Shown here piece after piece: positions 52,727-59,984 of a stretch of 64,000 bases of DNA (its first letter is position 1; each line of letters starts with the position of its first letter). The stretch is from Leucobacter sp. wl10. GTDB lineage: Bacteria > Actinomycetota > Actinomycetes > Actinomycetales > Microbacteriaceae. The notes under the pieces were generated by a model, which saw nothing but the letters and a program-made list of their open reading frames with translations, ran no database searches and was not told the origin of the DNA. The stretch spans positions 1 to 64,000 of the forward strand of contig NZ_KZ984005.1 in assembly GCF_003569785.1 (NCBI RefSeq), read 5' to 3'. The translations under genes and the position numbers were made by a program.

Positions 52727-54508
52727 CTACAGTTGATCGCTGTCAGGGTCTGTGGCGCAGTTGGTAGCGCGTCTCGTTCGCAATGAGAAGGTCAGGGGTT
52801 CGATTCCCCTCAGATCCACGTAAGTTGAGAAATTCGAAATCTGCCCCGTCTGATGGCGGGGCAGTTTCGCGTCCGGGGACGGTTGGGGCATCTCGCCCCC
52901 GTGCTCCTGGGCGAGGACAGCGGCCGCCGGTTCTGCTGGCACGAACGTGACGTGTTCGTCCTCGTCGATGACTATTCGCTTGAACAGCGCGCGGTTGAGC
53001 ATGCGGCGTTCAGCAGGTTCGCACTTGCTGTAGAGGTCACCGAGGTCGGTGAGGACATCGACGATCTGATCGAGCCCCTCGTGAGCGCTGTGGTAGGTGT
53101 TCGCGAGGTTGTCGAGCCGGCTGTTGATGGCGTCGAGGCTTGTGCGGATGCGGTCCTGTTCGCTCTTGAGCAGGTCGAGCGGGATGGCGTCGGCGTAGTG
53201 GGCTTGGACGAGCTTGAGGCGTTCGGCATCGAGCTTCTCGCGCTGGGTGGTCAATACGGTGCGTTCGTTGTCGCTGGAGGCTTCGAGCTGGTCGAACACT
53301 TGGTGCAGTACCTGGCTGACGTGCTCGGCTTCCTCGTCGGTGAGCCCGTTGGTGCCGTAGTCGCGTTCGACGCGGTCCTCGATCCGTTCGGCGAGGATCG
53401 CCGAGCGGGTGCAGCCGTTCTTCTTGCGCCGCCCTGAACAGGTGAAGTACTCGTAGCGATCTCCTTGCTTGTCCCGGGGCCGTTCGATCATGAGCTTGGC
53501 GCCACACGAGCAGCACAAGCTCCCCTTGAGGTAGTGGTCGTACTTCTGAGGCCGCTCACCGACAGCGTTCTTCGCATCGAGCTGCGTCTGGACCCGCAGC
53601 CAGTTGTCCGGGTCGGCCAGCGGGATGTGGGCGCCGTCGTAGGTGACGCCGCGGAAGGTCACGGTGCCCTGGTAGTAGGGGTTGGTCAGGATTTTGTGCA
53701 GCCCGGTGGTGGAGACCGGCTTTGCCGGCTGTGAGGGTGTGGAGCGGGTCGTCAGGCCGCGGGTCTTCAACTCGCGGGCGAGGGAGGAGAGAGACCAGTC
53801 GCCGGTGGCGTAGGCGGCGAACGCGAACCGGATCAAGTCCGCGCGATCGGGGTCCAGTTCGATATCTCGGGCTTCTCGGCCTTTGGCGTCTGTGGTGCGC
53901 ACGTTCAGGTAGCCCAACGGTGCTTTGGTCGGCGTGCCACCGATCGACGCTTTCTGCGTCATCCCTTTGAGGACTTCCTGGGCCAGGTTGAGGGAGTAGA
54001 ACTCGGCCATCGACGCGAGGATGCCGTGCATGAGCATGCCGGAGGGGGTTTCGTCGATGTTCTCCGTGACAGAGACCAGGGTGATGTTCGCCCCGCGCAG
54101 GGTGGAGTGGATGATCGCGTCATCGAGCCGGTTGCGAGCGAGTCGGTCGACCTTGTTGATGATGCAGTACCGGACCGGGTTAGCTGCGATGTAGTCGAGC
54201 ATTTCCTGCAACGCGCGGCGACGGGCGGTCTTCGCGGACTCGCCGGGCTCGATGAACTCCTTGACGATGACTGCGCCGAGCTGTTCGGCCTTGCGCTGGG
54301 CGGCTTCTCGCTGGGCGGGGATGGACAGACCTTCTTCGAGGCCGTTGCGGGTGGCCTGGTCCTTGGTGGAGACCCGCAGGTAGGTGACCGCTGGTATCAG
54401 CCCGTCAGCTCCTTCCTCACCGGTCCCGGCTATCTGGTGCCGCTGGTCAGTTGCCAGTGCGCGGAGTGTCGCGACGTCGATGCCGGAGGGGAGACTGATG
54501 GGAGACAT
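52727..54508 (-). CDS. Large serine recombinase (integrase) whose C-terminus is encoded antisense to tRNA-Ala
   Basis: This 593-residue site-specific integrase acts on the element that starts here. The resolvase domain has nucleophile Ser47 in TYLRVSTKDQ and INKVDRLARNRLDDAI. The recombinase domain (about 185-300) includes APLGYLN and NPYYQGTVTFRG. The zinc ribbon has CCSCGAKL and FTCSGRRKKNGC. A coiled-coil segment (about 395-470) follows. The last 30 residues (VDLRGIEPLTFSLRTRRATN, then CATDPDSDQL) are read across the whole tRNA-Ala gene in antisense, so they come from the chromosome after integration. ATG 54508 lies beside a nested palindrome. Confidence 0.93.
   Translation of the reverse strand: MSPISLPSGIDVATLRALATDQRHQIAGTGEEGADGLIPAVTYLRVSTKDQATRNGLEEGLSIPAQREAAQRKAEQLGAVIVKEFIEPGESAKTARRRALQEMLDYIAANPVRYCIINKVDRLARNRLDDAIIHSTLRGANITLVSVTENIDETPSGMLMHGILASMAEFYSLNLAQEVLKGMTQKASIGGTPTKAPLGYLNVRTTDAKGREARDIELDPDRADLIRFAFAAYATGDWSLSSLARELKTRGLTTRSTPSQPAKPVSTTGLHKILTNPYYQGTVTFRGVTYDGAHIPLADPDNWLRVQTQLDAKNAVGERPQKYDHYLKGSLCCSCGAKLMIERPRDKQGDRYEYFTCSGRRKKNGCTRSAILAERIEDRVERDYGTNGLTDEEAEHVSQVLHQVFDQLEASSDNERTVLTTQREKLDAERLKLVQAHYADAIPLDLLKSEQDRIRTSLDAINSRLDNLANTYHSAHEGLDQIVDVLTDLGDLYSKCEPAERRMLNRALFKRIVIDEDEHVTFVPAEPAAAVLAQEHGGEMPQPSPDAKLPRHQTGQISNFSTYVDLRGIEPLTFSLRTRRATNCATDPDSDQL
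52746..52818 (+). tRNA. tRNA-Ala (CGC), integration site
   Basis: A 73-nt cloverleaf. The acceptor is GGGTCTG with CAGATCC and discriminator A, including the G3-U70 pair that specifies alanine. The D-arm is GCGCAGTTGGTAGCGC, the anticodon loop is TTCGCAA (anticodon CGC) and the T-arm is AGGGGTTCGATTCCCCT. It lies wholly inside the antisense strand of the serine-recombinase gene, as expected if its 3' end is the attachment site. Confidence 0.92.
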
Positions 54509-54512
54509 GGAG

Positions 54513-54571
54513 TGACCGCCTTTCAGGTGCCCAACTGTGGGTTGGGCGTCTGGGGCGCCGGATGGCGGTCA
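54513..54571. promoter_or_regulatory. Nested palindrome at the 5' side of the serine-recombinase gene
   Basis: The outer arms are TGACCGCC (54513-54520) and GGCGGTCA (54564-54571). The inner arms are GCCCAAC (54529-54535) and GTTGGGC (54541-54547) around TGTGG. It begins four bases upstream of the recombinase ATG, so it would lie in the leader RNA or operator region. A role in controlling recombinase synthesis is plausible; a recombination-protein binding site is another option. Confidence 0.5.
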
Positions 54572-54581
54572 CGTCAGGATT

Positions 54582-54606
54582 CGAAAAGAACACCCCCGAT
54601 AGGGGT
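54582..54606 (-). terminator. Terminator of the small-gene operon before the recombinase
   Basis: On the minus strand ACCCC (54606-54602) pairs with GGGGT (54596-54592) around TATCG, followed by GTTCTTTTCG. It lies about 50 bases after the stop of the 65-residue gene. Confidence 0.5.
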
Positions 54607-54654
54607 TTAGGGTCTGTGCCAGCGACGCCGTGATCGTCGTGTTGGCTTCTGATT

Positions 54655-54852
54655 CTACCGTCTGGGCGTGAGTAGTTGTCGGAGGTGTTTGCCTGCTTGG
54701 GCGGTGGCGTCGTCATCGGATGCTCGCAGGGCGAGGCGGATGAGGACTTCGGCGACCTTCTCGGTGTCGATGTCCTCGCGCCTGTCGAACCGGACCCGGA
54801 CTGGCCGGTCGGCGCCGACTCGATCGGTCCTGCGCGCATAGGAGCGAACCAT
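54655..54852 (-). CDS. Small hypothetical protein of the integrative element
   Basis: A 65-residue basic protein starting MVRSYARRTDRVGADRPVRV, with a predicted strand and two helices (TEKVAEVLIRLALRASDDD). No known family is recognised. ATG 54852 overlaps the stop of the DUF4913 gene (TGATG), so both are coupled. Position beside a serine recombinase and DUF4913 is a recurring layout in actinobacterial elements. A terminator follows. Confidence 0.65.
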   Translation of the reverse strand: MVRSYARRTDRVGADRPVRVRFDRREDIDTEKVAEVLIRLALRASDDDATAQAGKHLRQLLTPRR

Positions 54853-55478
54853 CAGCGCTCACCTTGCTCACGTTGCGCACCGGGGCGATGGTCGAGGAGT
54901 TCACCGGTGGCGTCGTCGATGGTGGTGAAGAACGCGTCCTCGGCGGTTTGCCGCTGCCTGACCTGCTCTCGGACGAAGTCGATGAACTCATCGTCACGGT
55001 CAGTGATCACAACATCCTCCACCGGTGGTGGGGGCGTTTCGCCGGGCCAGGCGGTCTGCCGGGTCGCACGGTCCCGGTCGAGGCGGGTGCCGGATGCCGC
55101 CACCCAGTCACGCAGCCGCGCCCTGGTGTCGGCGAAGTCGCGGTGCCAGCCGACAGGTGCGGAGCCGTTCTGCTCAGGGTCGTAGGCGCACAGCCAGTGC
55201 AGGTGCAGGGCTGATAGTTCCCAGACCAATTCGGGGTGGTGGTGCCAGAACGGGGGGATCACGGCGGCGGGGAGCCCGTAGGTGTGGCGGAGCCAGTCGA
55301 CCCACCGGTTCAGCTCCAGCCACTCTTGCTCCAGATCGTGGGCGGAGAGCAGGTTCCAGTTCACCGGGTGCGGCGGTCCGCCCAACGACTCGGTGGTCAT
55401 CTCATCGCCAAAGTCGTCGTCCAGGTCGTCTTCGAGGTCGTTCTCATCGGGCTCGGGGGGTGGAGTGCGGGCGTTCAT
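54852..55478 (-). CDS. DUF4913 protein
   Basis: A 208-residue protein with the DUF4913 core: WLELNRWVDWLRHTYGL, then PPFWHHHPELVWELSALHLHW (in part), near residues 55-100. An acidic N-terminus (DENDLEDDLDDDFGDE) precedes it. The family occurs mostly on actinobacterial integrative elements and plasmids; its job is unknown, with links to conjugation suspected from context. It starts 18 bases after the SSB stop and is coupled to the next gene by TGATG. Confidence 0.8.
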   Translation of the reverse strand: MNARTPPPEPDENDLEDDLDDDFGDEMTTESLGGPPHPVNWNLLSAHDLEQEWLELNRWVDWLRHTYGLPAAVIPPFWHHHPELVWELSALHLHWLCAYDPEQNGSAPVGWHRDFADTRARLRDWVAASGTRLDRDRATRQTAWPGETPPPPVEDVVITDRDDEFIDFVREQVRQRQTAEDAFFTTIDDATGELLDHRPGAQREQGER

Positions 55479-55496
55479 GATCCTGCTTCTCCCGGT

Positions 55497-55964
55497 TCAG
55501 CGACCCAGCACCGGCGTATCGGCAGCCGGTGAGGCTTGTGGCGGGTCGAACGCTCGGTTCTGCTGCCGGGATACGTTCTCGCGCTCTGCGGTGACACCTG
55601 CACGGCGAGGTGTTCGGTCCACGTCGTAGCGGGTCCGCGCGGTGTCGTGGCCGATCTTCTTGGCCACGAACTCCTCGCCCTCGATCTGTTGCCCGTCACG
55701 GGTGTAGGAGTACTCGTGCGCGTAGCCTTCGGCGACGAAGTTGTCGCCTTTGGTGAACCGCTCATACGCGCGTTCGGCCGTTGCGCGGTACAGCACGAGA
55801 TTGCTGAAGCTCGGCTCCAGCTTCGTGAACGCCCCGTCCTCTTCGCGGTGGTAGTTCTCCTGCCCGAACCGGGCATAGAACCGAGCGTCACCGTTCTCCG
55901 TGGTGGTGAGTTGCGGATCGGTGGCGATGAATCCAGAGATGGACTGCTGCGTGCGGATAGCCAT
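55497..55964 (-). CDS. ssb: Single-stranded DNA-binding protein
   Basis: A 155-residue OB-fold protein. It begins MAIRTQQSISGFIATDPQLTT, has ARFYARFGQENYHR, SNLVLYRATAERAYERFTKG and GEEFVAKKIGHDTARTRY, in the order of SSB strands. The C-terminal tail is short and lacks the acidic DDDIPF tip of chromosomal SSB, so it is an element-type SSB that protects DNA during transfer rather than recruiting replication proteins. It stands 83 bases downstream of the coupling-protein gene on the same strand. Confidence 0.85.
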   Translation of the reverse strand: MAIRTQQSISGFIATDPQLTTTENGDARFYARFGQENYHREEDGAFTKLEPSFSNLVLYRATAERAYERFTKGDNFVAEGYAHEYSYTRDGQQIEGEEFVAKKIGHDTARTRYDVDRTPRRAGVTAERENVSRQQNRAFDPPQASPAADTPVLGR

Positions 55965-56047
55965 TGAACCTTCTCCTGACGATCAGTCGCGACCACCAGG
56001 GCGTGGTCGCTGTGTCAGGCAGGTGCACACCGCGACCCATGCTCGGA

Positions 56048-57829
56048 TCAGGGCTTTCGGTGCAGCAGCGCTTCGATTTCTGCTCGGTCGGCCTTCAACG
56101 TGGAAGCGTCGGAGCGGGACGGCCAAGCCCGTAGATCGGTGACGATGGGTGGGGCGGCCCGGAGGAGGGTGACGCCAGTGCCAAACGGGAGCGTTCTGAT
56201 CCGGTCAGGCGGCAGGATCGCGACGCGGCGAATGGAGCGTTGGTTGGAGCGGGTGCCGTGGTCACCGAGGGTGACGGAGTCGGTGTACTCGTCGCGCTCC
56301 CCGATGAGTGTGGAGAGGTCTTGGAGGTCGCGGCTGTTGGAGGCACCGCCGAGGATGATCTTGACGATGGAGGCGTCCCAGATCGCGCCGGCGGCGTTGT
56401 CGTTCCATTTGTCGCGCGCCTGCGCCAATGACTGCAACACAGGCAGGGTGGTGATGCCGGTGCCGCCGCCCTCAGCCATCAGCGTCGGGAGGCTGGGCAG
56501 GGGGGCGAGGTTGCCGATCTCATCCAGGGCAAGCAGCAGGGGCGGGTCGAGGCGTGCGCCGGGTGAGCGGGCGGCGATCCGGCGGGCGGTTTCGATGAGG
56601 TCTTCGATGAACGCGGCCACCAGGGCGGCGGATGCGCCGGTGCCGGCGCCGGTGGCCAGCAGGTAGAGGGTGCCGCGGTCGCGGATGAAGGTCTCGGGGT
56701 CGAAGCTCTCACCAGGTCCAGGCGAGACAGCGTCCAGGACGCGCGGGTCGGCCAGCGCGCCGAGGGCCAGGGCGACGCCCTGCCAGATCGAATCCCTGGT
56801 TTTGGGGTCGGCGTCGATCATCGCTCCGAGGGAGTCCGCCCACCCGGTGGCTGCCTGGGTGTTGTTGGTGAGGATCGCGACGGCTTCGGCGGCGGCGGTG
56901 GGGTCGAGGGTCCAGCGAAACAGCTCGGCTGGGGGCCGGTGGTCGAGCGCCGCGGCGTGTAGGAGGGCTTGGAGGGCGGTGCGGGTCTTGCCTTCCCAGA
57001 AGCCGCCGGATTCGACCCCGCCGGCGGACAGGCCGGTTGCTGCGGACAGGCCGGTGGCTCGGATCATCGCCGTGAGCGGGTCCTCGCATCCGCGGATGGG
57101 TGACCAGCGCATTCCGGCGGGGATGCCTTCGGCGAGGTGTTGGGGGTCGAACACCGCTACCGGCCGACCGCCACGCTGCCGGGCGCGGAGGGTGGCGGTG
57201 AGGTTGTCCGGCCGCGTGCTGGTGGTGACCACGGCGCCGGGGGCGTCAAGGATCGTCGGGATGACGATGTGCAGGCCCTTGCCGGAGCGCGGGGGGCCGA
57301 TGAGCAGGATCGAGTCCTCCACGCTCGCCCACACATCGCGCCCCTTGGACGCGCCGATCCGATACCCGACATCACCGGGTGCGGGTTTATCGAGGGATGG
57401 GCGCAGTGTCCCGGCCCGGCGTAGCAGCGCCTTCGCTGAGGCGGTTTGGGTGACTTCATGGGCAGTGGCGGTGCCGGCGAGGCGGCGCGGATCGGTCTCA
57501 ACCCGGCGGGAGTGGCGGCGCAGCCGCATCCACACCCATGCCCCGGCCGTGACCAGGCCAGCGAGCATCGCCGCGGTGATGATCCAGTACACGGACGAGT
57601 TGAGCCCGGTGGCGTCGAGCGCGCCCGCGGGGTCGCCGGGGTTGAACAGCACTCCGAGCCCCGACGCCGGTCCAGCAGTGGGTTGGGGTGTACCGGTGAG
57701 GAACGCGGCAACGGACCCGGAAGCGCGCAGGATGAGCGCGATCCCGAACATCCCCACCAGGGCCATGAGAGCGGCGTTGGTCAGCTCGTCACCGAACGCC
57801 CCGGCCTGCCGCCCGGATGGGGTGCTCAT
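56048..57829 (-). CDS. VirD4/TraG-type conjugative coupling protein
   Basis: This 593-residue ATPase links the DNA-relaxase complex to the secretion channel. Two N-terminal membrane helices (about 18-38 and 80-105) precede the motor domain. Walker A is LIGPPRSGKGLHIV (about 170), Walker B is LLALDEIGNLAPLP (about 437), and GGGTGITTLPVLQSLAQARDKW lies near 460 (in part: GITTLPVLQSLAQARDKW). The C-terminal ILPPDRIRTLPFGTGVTLL is typical. ATG 57829 overlaps the stop of the upstream gene (ATGA). It marks the element as self-transmissible in origin or mobilizable. Confidence 0.9.
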   Translation of the reverse strand: MSTPSGRQAGAFGDELTNAALMALVGMFGIALILRASGSVAAFLTGTPQPTAGPASGLGVLFNPGDPAGALDATGLNSSVYWIITAAMLAGLVTAGAWVWMRLRRHSRRVETDPRRLAGTATAHEVTQTASAKALLRRAGTLRPSLDKPAPGDVGYRIGASKGRDVWASVEDSILLIGPPRSGKGLHIVIPTILDAPGAVVTTSTRPDNLTATLRARQRGGRPVAVFDPQHLAEGIPAGMRWSPIRGCEDPLTAMIRATGLSAATGLSAGGVESGGFWEGKTRTALQALLHAAALDHRPPAELFRWTLDPTAAAEAVAILTNNTQAATGWADSLGAMIDADPKTRDSIWQGVALALGALADPRVLDAVSPGPGESFDPETFIRDRGTLYLLATGAGTGASAALVAAFIEDLIETARRIAARSPGARLDPPLLLALDEIGNLAPLPSLPTLMAEGGGTGITTLPVLQSLAQARDKWNDNAAGAIWDASIVKIILGGASNSRDLQDLSTLIGERDEYTDSVTLGDHGTRSNQRSIRRVAILPPDRIRTLPFGTGVTLLRAAPPIVTDLRAWPSRSDASTLKADRAEIEALLHRKP

Positions 57830-58437
57830 GACAGCCGCCGCACGTGGATCGTGCCGGAAATGCGGCCGAACAGAATCACCTCGCCGCCGCCATCGGGCAG
57901 CAGCAACCGGAGACGACCTCGGTCCAGGAGCGTGCGGGCATGACCGGTGCTGATAGCATCGGTGTGGGAGACGATGACCGCGGCCGCGACGTCCTCGCCG
58001 GGCACGAACCCCTCCCCGATCATTTCGACCAGGTCCGGCCCCCGCTTGCTCCTGCTCGTGACCCGTGTTTCCCGTTCGTCCTCGGTCTTCGCTTCGGTGT
58101 CGGGCGGTTCGGACCTGTCGCGGCGACGGGCGCGGATGACGTCGGTGAACACGCTCCCGTCGCTTTCGTGCACCTCGATGCGCACCGTGATGGTCCGGTC
58201 CCGGGTGAGGGCGTCCAGCAGGGACCCGAAGGTGCTGCGCGTCCATGCTTCGCCTTCAGGTGGTGGGACGTCGGTGCCGTCGAGGGTGACGCCCAGGGCG
58301 CCGGTCTCGGTGACGGTGATGACCGCGTGCGGCAGCACAACCGGCGTCTCCTCTGGTTCCGGCCGAGGCGTGCGGCGTGGGGCTTTGCGGGTCATCACTT
58401 CACCCCTGTCCCAACTGCCGTGAGTTCGTTCGGCCAT
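57826..58437 (-). CDS. Hypothetical protein coupled to the coupling-protein gene
   Basis: A 203-residue protein starting MAERTHGSWDRGEV. The middle (VITVTETGALGVTLDGTDVP) is beta-rich and the region TITVRIEVHESDGSVFTDVI is followed by an acidic linker. The end is a second small domain with LLLPDGGGEVILFGRISG. Its position directly upstream of VirD4/TraG suggests a transfer role. ATG 58437 follows GGGAG at three bases; ATG 58395 follows AGGGGTGA and is an equally possible start. The frame stays open further upstream, into the next unit, without family-like sequence. Confidence 0.6.
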   Translation of the reverse strand: MAERTHGSWDRGEVMTRKAPRRTPRPEPEETPVVLPHAVITVTETGALGVTLDGTDVPPPEGEAWTRSTFGSLLDALTRDRTITVRIEVHESDGSVFTDVIRARRRDRSEPPDTEAKTEDERETRVTSRSKRGPDLVEMIGEGFVPGEDVAAAVIVSHTDAISTGHARTLLDRGRLRLLLPDGGGEVILFGRISGTIHVRRLS

Positions 58438-58573
58438 CTGCTCCCTCGATCTCTCATAGGAGCGAGGTACGCAGGGATCGCCACCGATACCCGATTCTTG
58501 TAGAGATTTCATGATTTCTGAAAGAATCTGTGTATTGTTGACGTATGTGCGGTGCTGATGAACTGACGGGCTC

Positions 58574-59653
58574 ATGAAGCTCGCTGTGGTGCGAAGCATC
58601 GGCAGCGCCCGTGGCTTCCGCGACGAGCAGGATGTGGCCGACTTCGAGCAGGAGCTCGTCGACCAGTTCGCTCTGGCGATGGCAGCGGCCGGCCTGACCG
58701 ACGGGCACATCCAGTCCTCGCGGGCCGCGGTGTTCGAGTTCCGGCAGAGCCTCGCCGCCCCGCTCTGGGCCGCGGCGCCGGACGACGCCGATCGCTTCCT
58801 CGCGGGTCTGCGTCGGGCGGGTCTGGCTGTGAGCACGCGGGCTGGCAAGGCGAAGACGCTCGCTCAGTTCTACGACTTCGCGATCGCCCGTTACCGGGCC
58901 GACGTGCATGCGCTGACCGGGTTCGTCCTCGAGCAGCCCATCGACGAGTACAACCGGCAGTCGAACAACTCGCTCGGCAAGATCCGCGTGCCGCCGTCGG
59001 ACGCCGAGGTCGACCATCTGTTCGCGGGATGGCGCAGCTCGCTGTCGAGCGCGCGGAAGTTCCTTCCGGCGGCGCGGGACTACTTCGCCGCATCGCTCTG
59101 GCGGCGCTTGGGGCTGCGGATCAACGAGAGTGCCAAACTCGACATCCGCGACTGGCGGCCTGATCTGGGCGAGTTCGGCAAGCTCCACGTCCGCTTCGGG
59201 AAGGGCTCGCGCGGCCGCGGCGTGAAGCCGCGGCTGGTGCCGGCGATCAACGGCGCCGATCGGCTGATCGACTGGTGGCTCGCGGAGGTGCGGCACCTGT
59301 TCGGCCCGGACTGGGACAACCCCGACGCGCCGATGATTCCCTCGGAGCGGTTCGACCAGGACCTTGGACGCTGCTCACGGGCGAGCGACGACGTGCTGCG
59401 CCAAGGACTCAAAGCGCAGACCGTCGTGTTCCTGCCGGCCTGGGTCGGCCGGATGACCCCGCACGTCCTGCGGCACTACTGCGCCTCGTCGCTGTACGGC
59501 GCGGGTATGGATCTGAAAGCGATCCAGGAGATCCTCGGGCATGAGTGGCTATCCACCACGACCCGCTACATCCACGTCTCCAGCGACCACGTCGAGCAGG
59601 CGTGGCTGACCGCGAACCGGCGGCTGGAGACCCGATTCGGAGGGAGAGTGTGA
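58574..59653 (+). CDS. Tyrosine recombinase, first gene of a three-gene mobile unit
   Basis: This 359-residue tyrosine recombinase has all catalytic residues: Arg182 in GLRINESAKL, a Lys in FGKGSRGRG, His297 and Arg300 in PHVLRHYC, His323 in LGHEW, and nucleophile Tyr332 in TRYIHV. The N-terminal core-binding domain (about 20-120) is present. The length equals that of Tn554 TnpA, but the resemblance is by layout only. Start ATG 58574. It is followed after four bases by a small HTH gene, and an AT-richer region with TTGTTGACG lies upstream. Confidence 0.9.
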   Translation: MKLAVVRSIGSARGFRDEQDVADFEQELVDQFALAMAAAGLTDGHIQSSRAAVFEFRQSLAAPLWAAAPDDADRFLAGLRRAGLAVSTRAGKAKTLAQFYDFAIARYRADVHALTGFVLEQPIDEYNRQSNNSLGKIRVPPSDAEVDHLFAGWRSSLSSARKFLPAARDYFAASLWRRLGLRINESAKLDIRDWRPDLGEFGKLHVRFGKGSRGRGVKPRLVPAINGADRLIDWWLAEVRHLFGPDWDNPDAPMIPSERFDQDLGRCSRASDDVLRQGLKAQTVVFLPAWVGRMTPHVLRHYCASSLYGAGMDLKAIQEILGHEWLSTTTRYIHVSSDHVEQAWLTANRRLETRFGGRV

Positions 59654-59657
59654 ACCC

Positions 59658-59984
59658 ATGAAATGGAACCTGCGCATGGCCGCCGCCGAGCGCGGCATCT
59701 GGAAGTCTTCGGAGCTGCGGCGGCTGCTCGCGGACGCCGGCCTGGAGATGAGCGTCGGGAAGATGTCGGGCCTGTGGACCGGCACCCCGACCACGCTGCG
59801 GCTGGACGACCTCGACGTGATCTGCCTCGTGCTGGACTGCACGCCCGGCGACCTGTTGACCGCGGACCTCGACGGCGCGGCAGCGCGTCGACCGGCGAAG
59901 ACCGTCGAGGAGCAGGCGGCGAACGGCTCGCCGTCGATCGTCAAGCCCCGCTACAACGGCAAGCGGCCCGAGCCGCCGCTGTGA
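59658..59984 (+). CDS. Small Cro/C1-type HTH protein, second gene of the unit
   Basis: A 108-residue protein with an XRE/HTH_26-like fold. It begins MKWNLRMAAAERGIWKSSEL, has a helix-turn-helix with LRRLLADAGLEMSVGKMSGL, and DLDVICLVLDCTPGDLLT, which is typical of that family. The C-terminal third is basic and Pro-rich. ATG 59658 follows GGAGGG. Its stop overlaps the third gene's GTG start. Position between two recombinase-like genes suggests a regulator or accessory DNA-bending factor for transposition. Confidence 0.8.
   Translation: MKWNLRMAAAERGIWKSSELRRLLADAGLEMSVGKMSGLWTGTPTTLRLDDLDVICLVLDCTPGDLLTADLDGAAARRPAKTVEEQAANGSPSIVKPRYNGKRPEPPL

Larger units (their letters stand above)
52786..58500. 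mobile_element. Integrative element at tRNA-Ala(CGC), left part (approximate limits)
   Basis: The left limit is the tRNA-Ala 3' half. The element carries a large serine recombinase, two small coupled genes (DUF4913 and a 65-residue protein), SSB, and a VirD4/TraG-type coupling protein with a partner gene. These are typical of integrative conjugative or mobilizable elements. The relaxase and secretion ATPase are not in the window. The conjugation-type gene order ends at about 58.4 kb, where a tyrosine-recombinase unit begins, so the second unit may have inserted into or truncated this one. No second copy of the tRNA-Ala 3' end was seen by reading. Confidence 0.6.
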
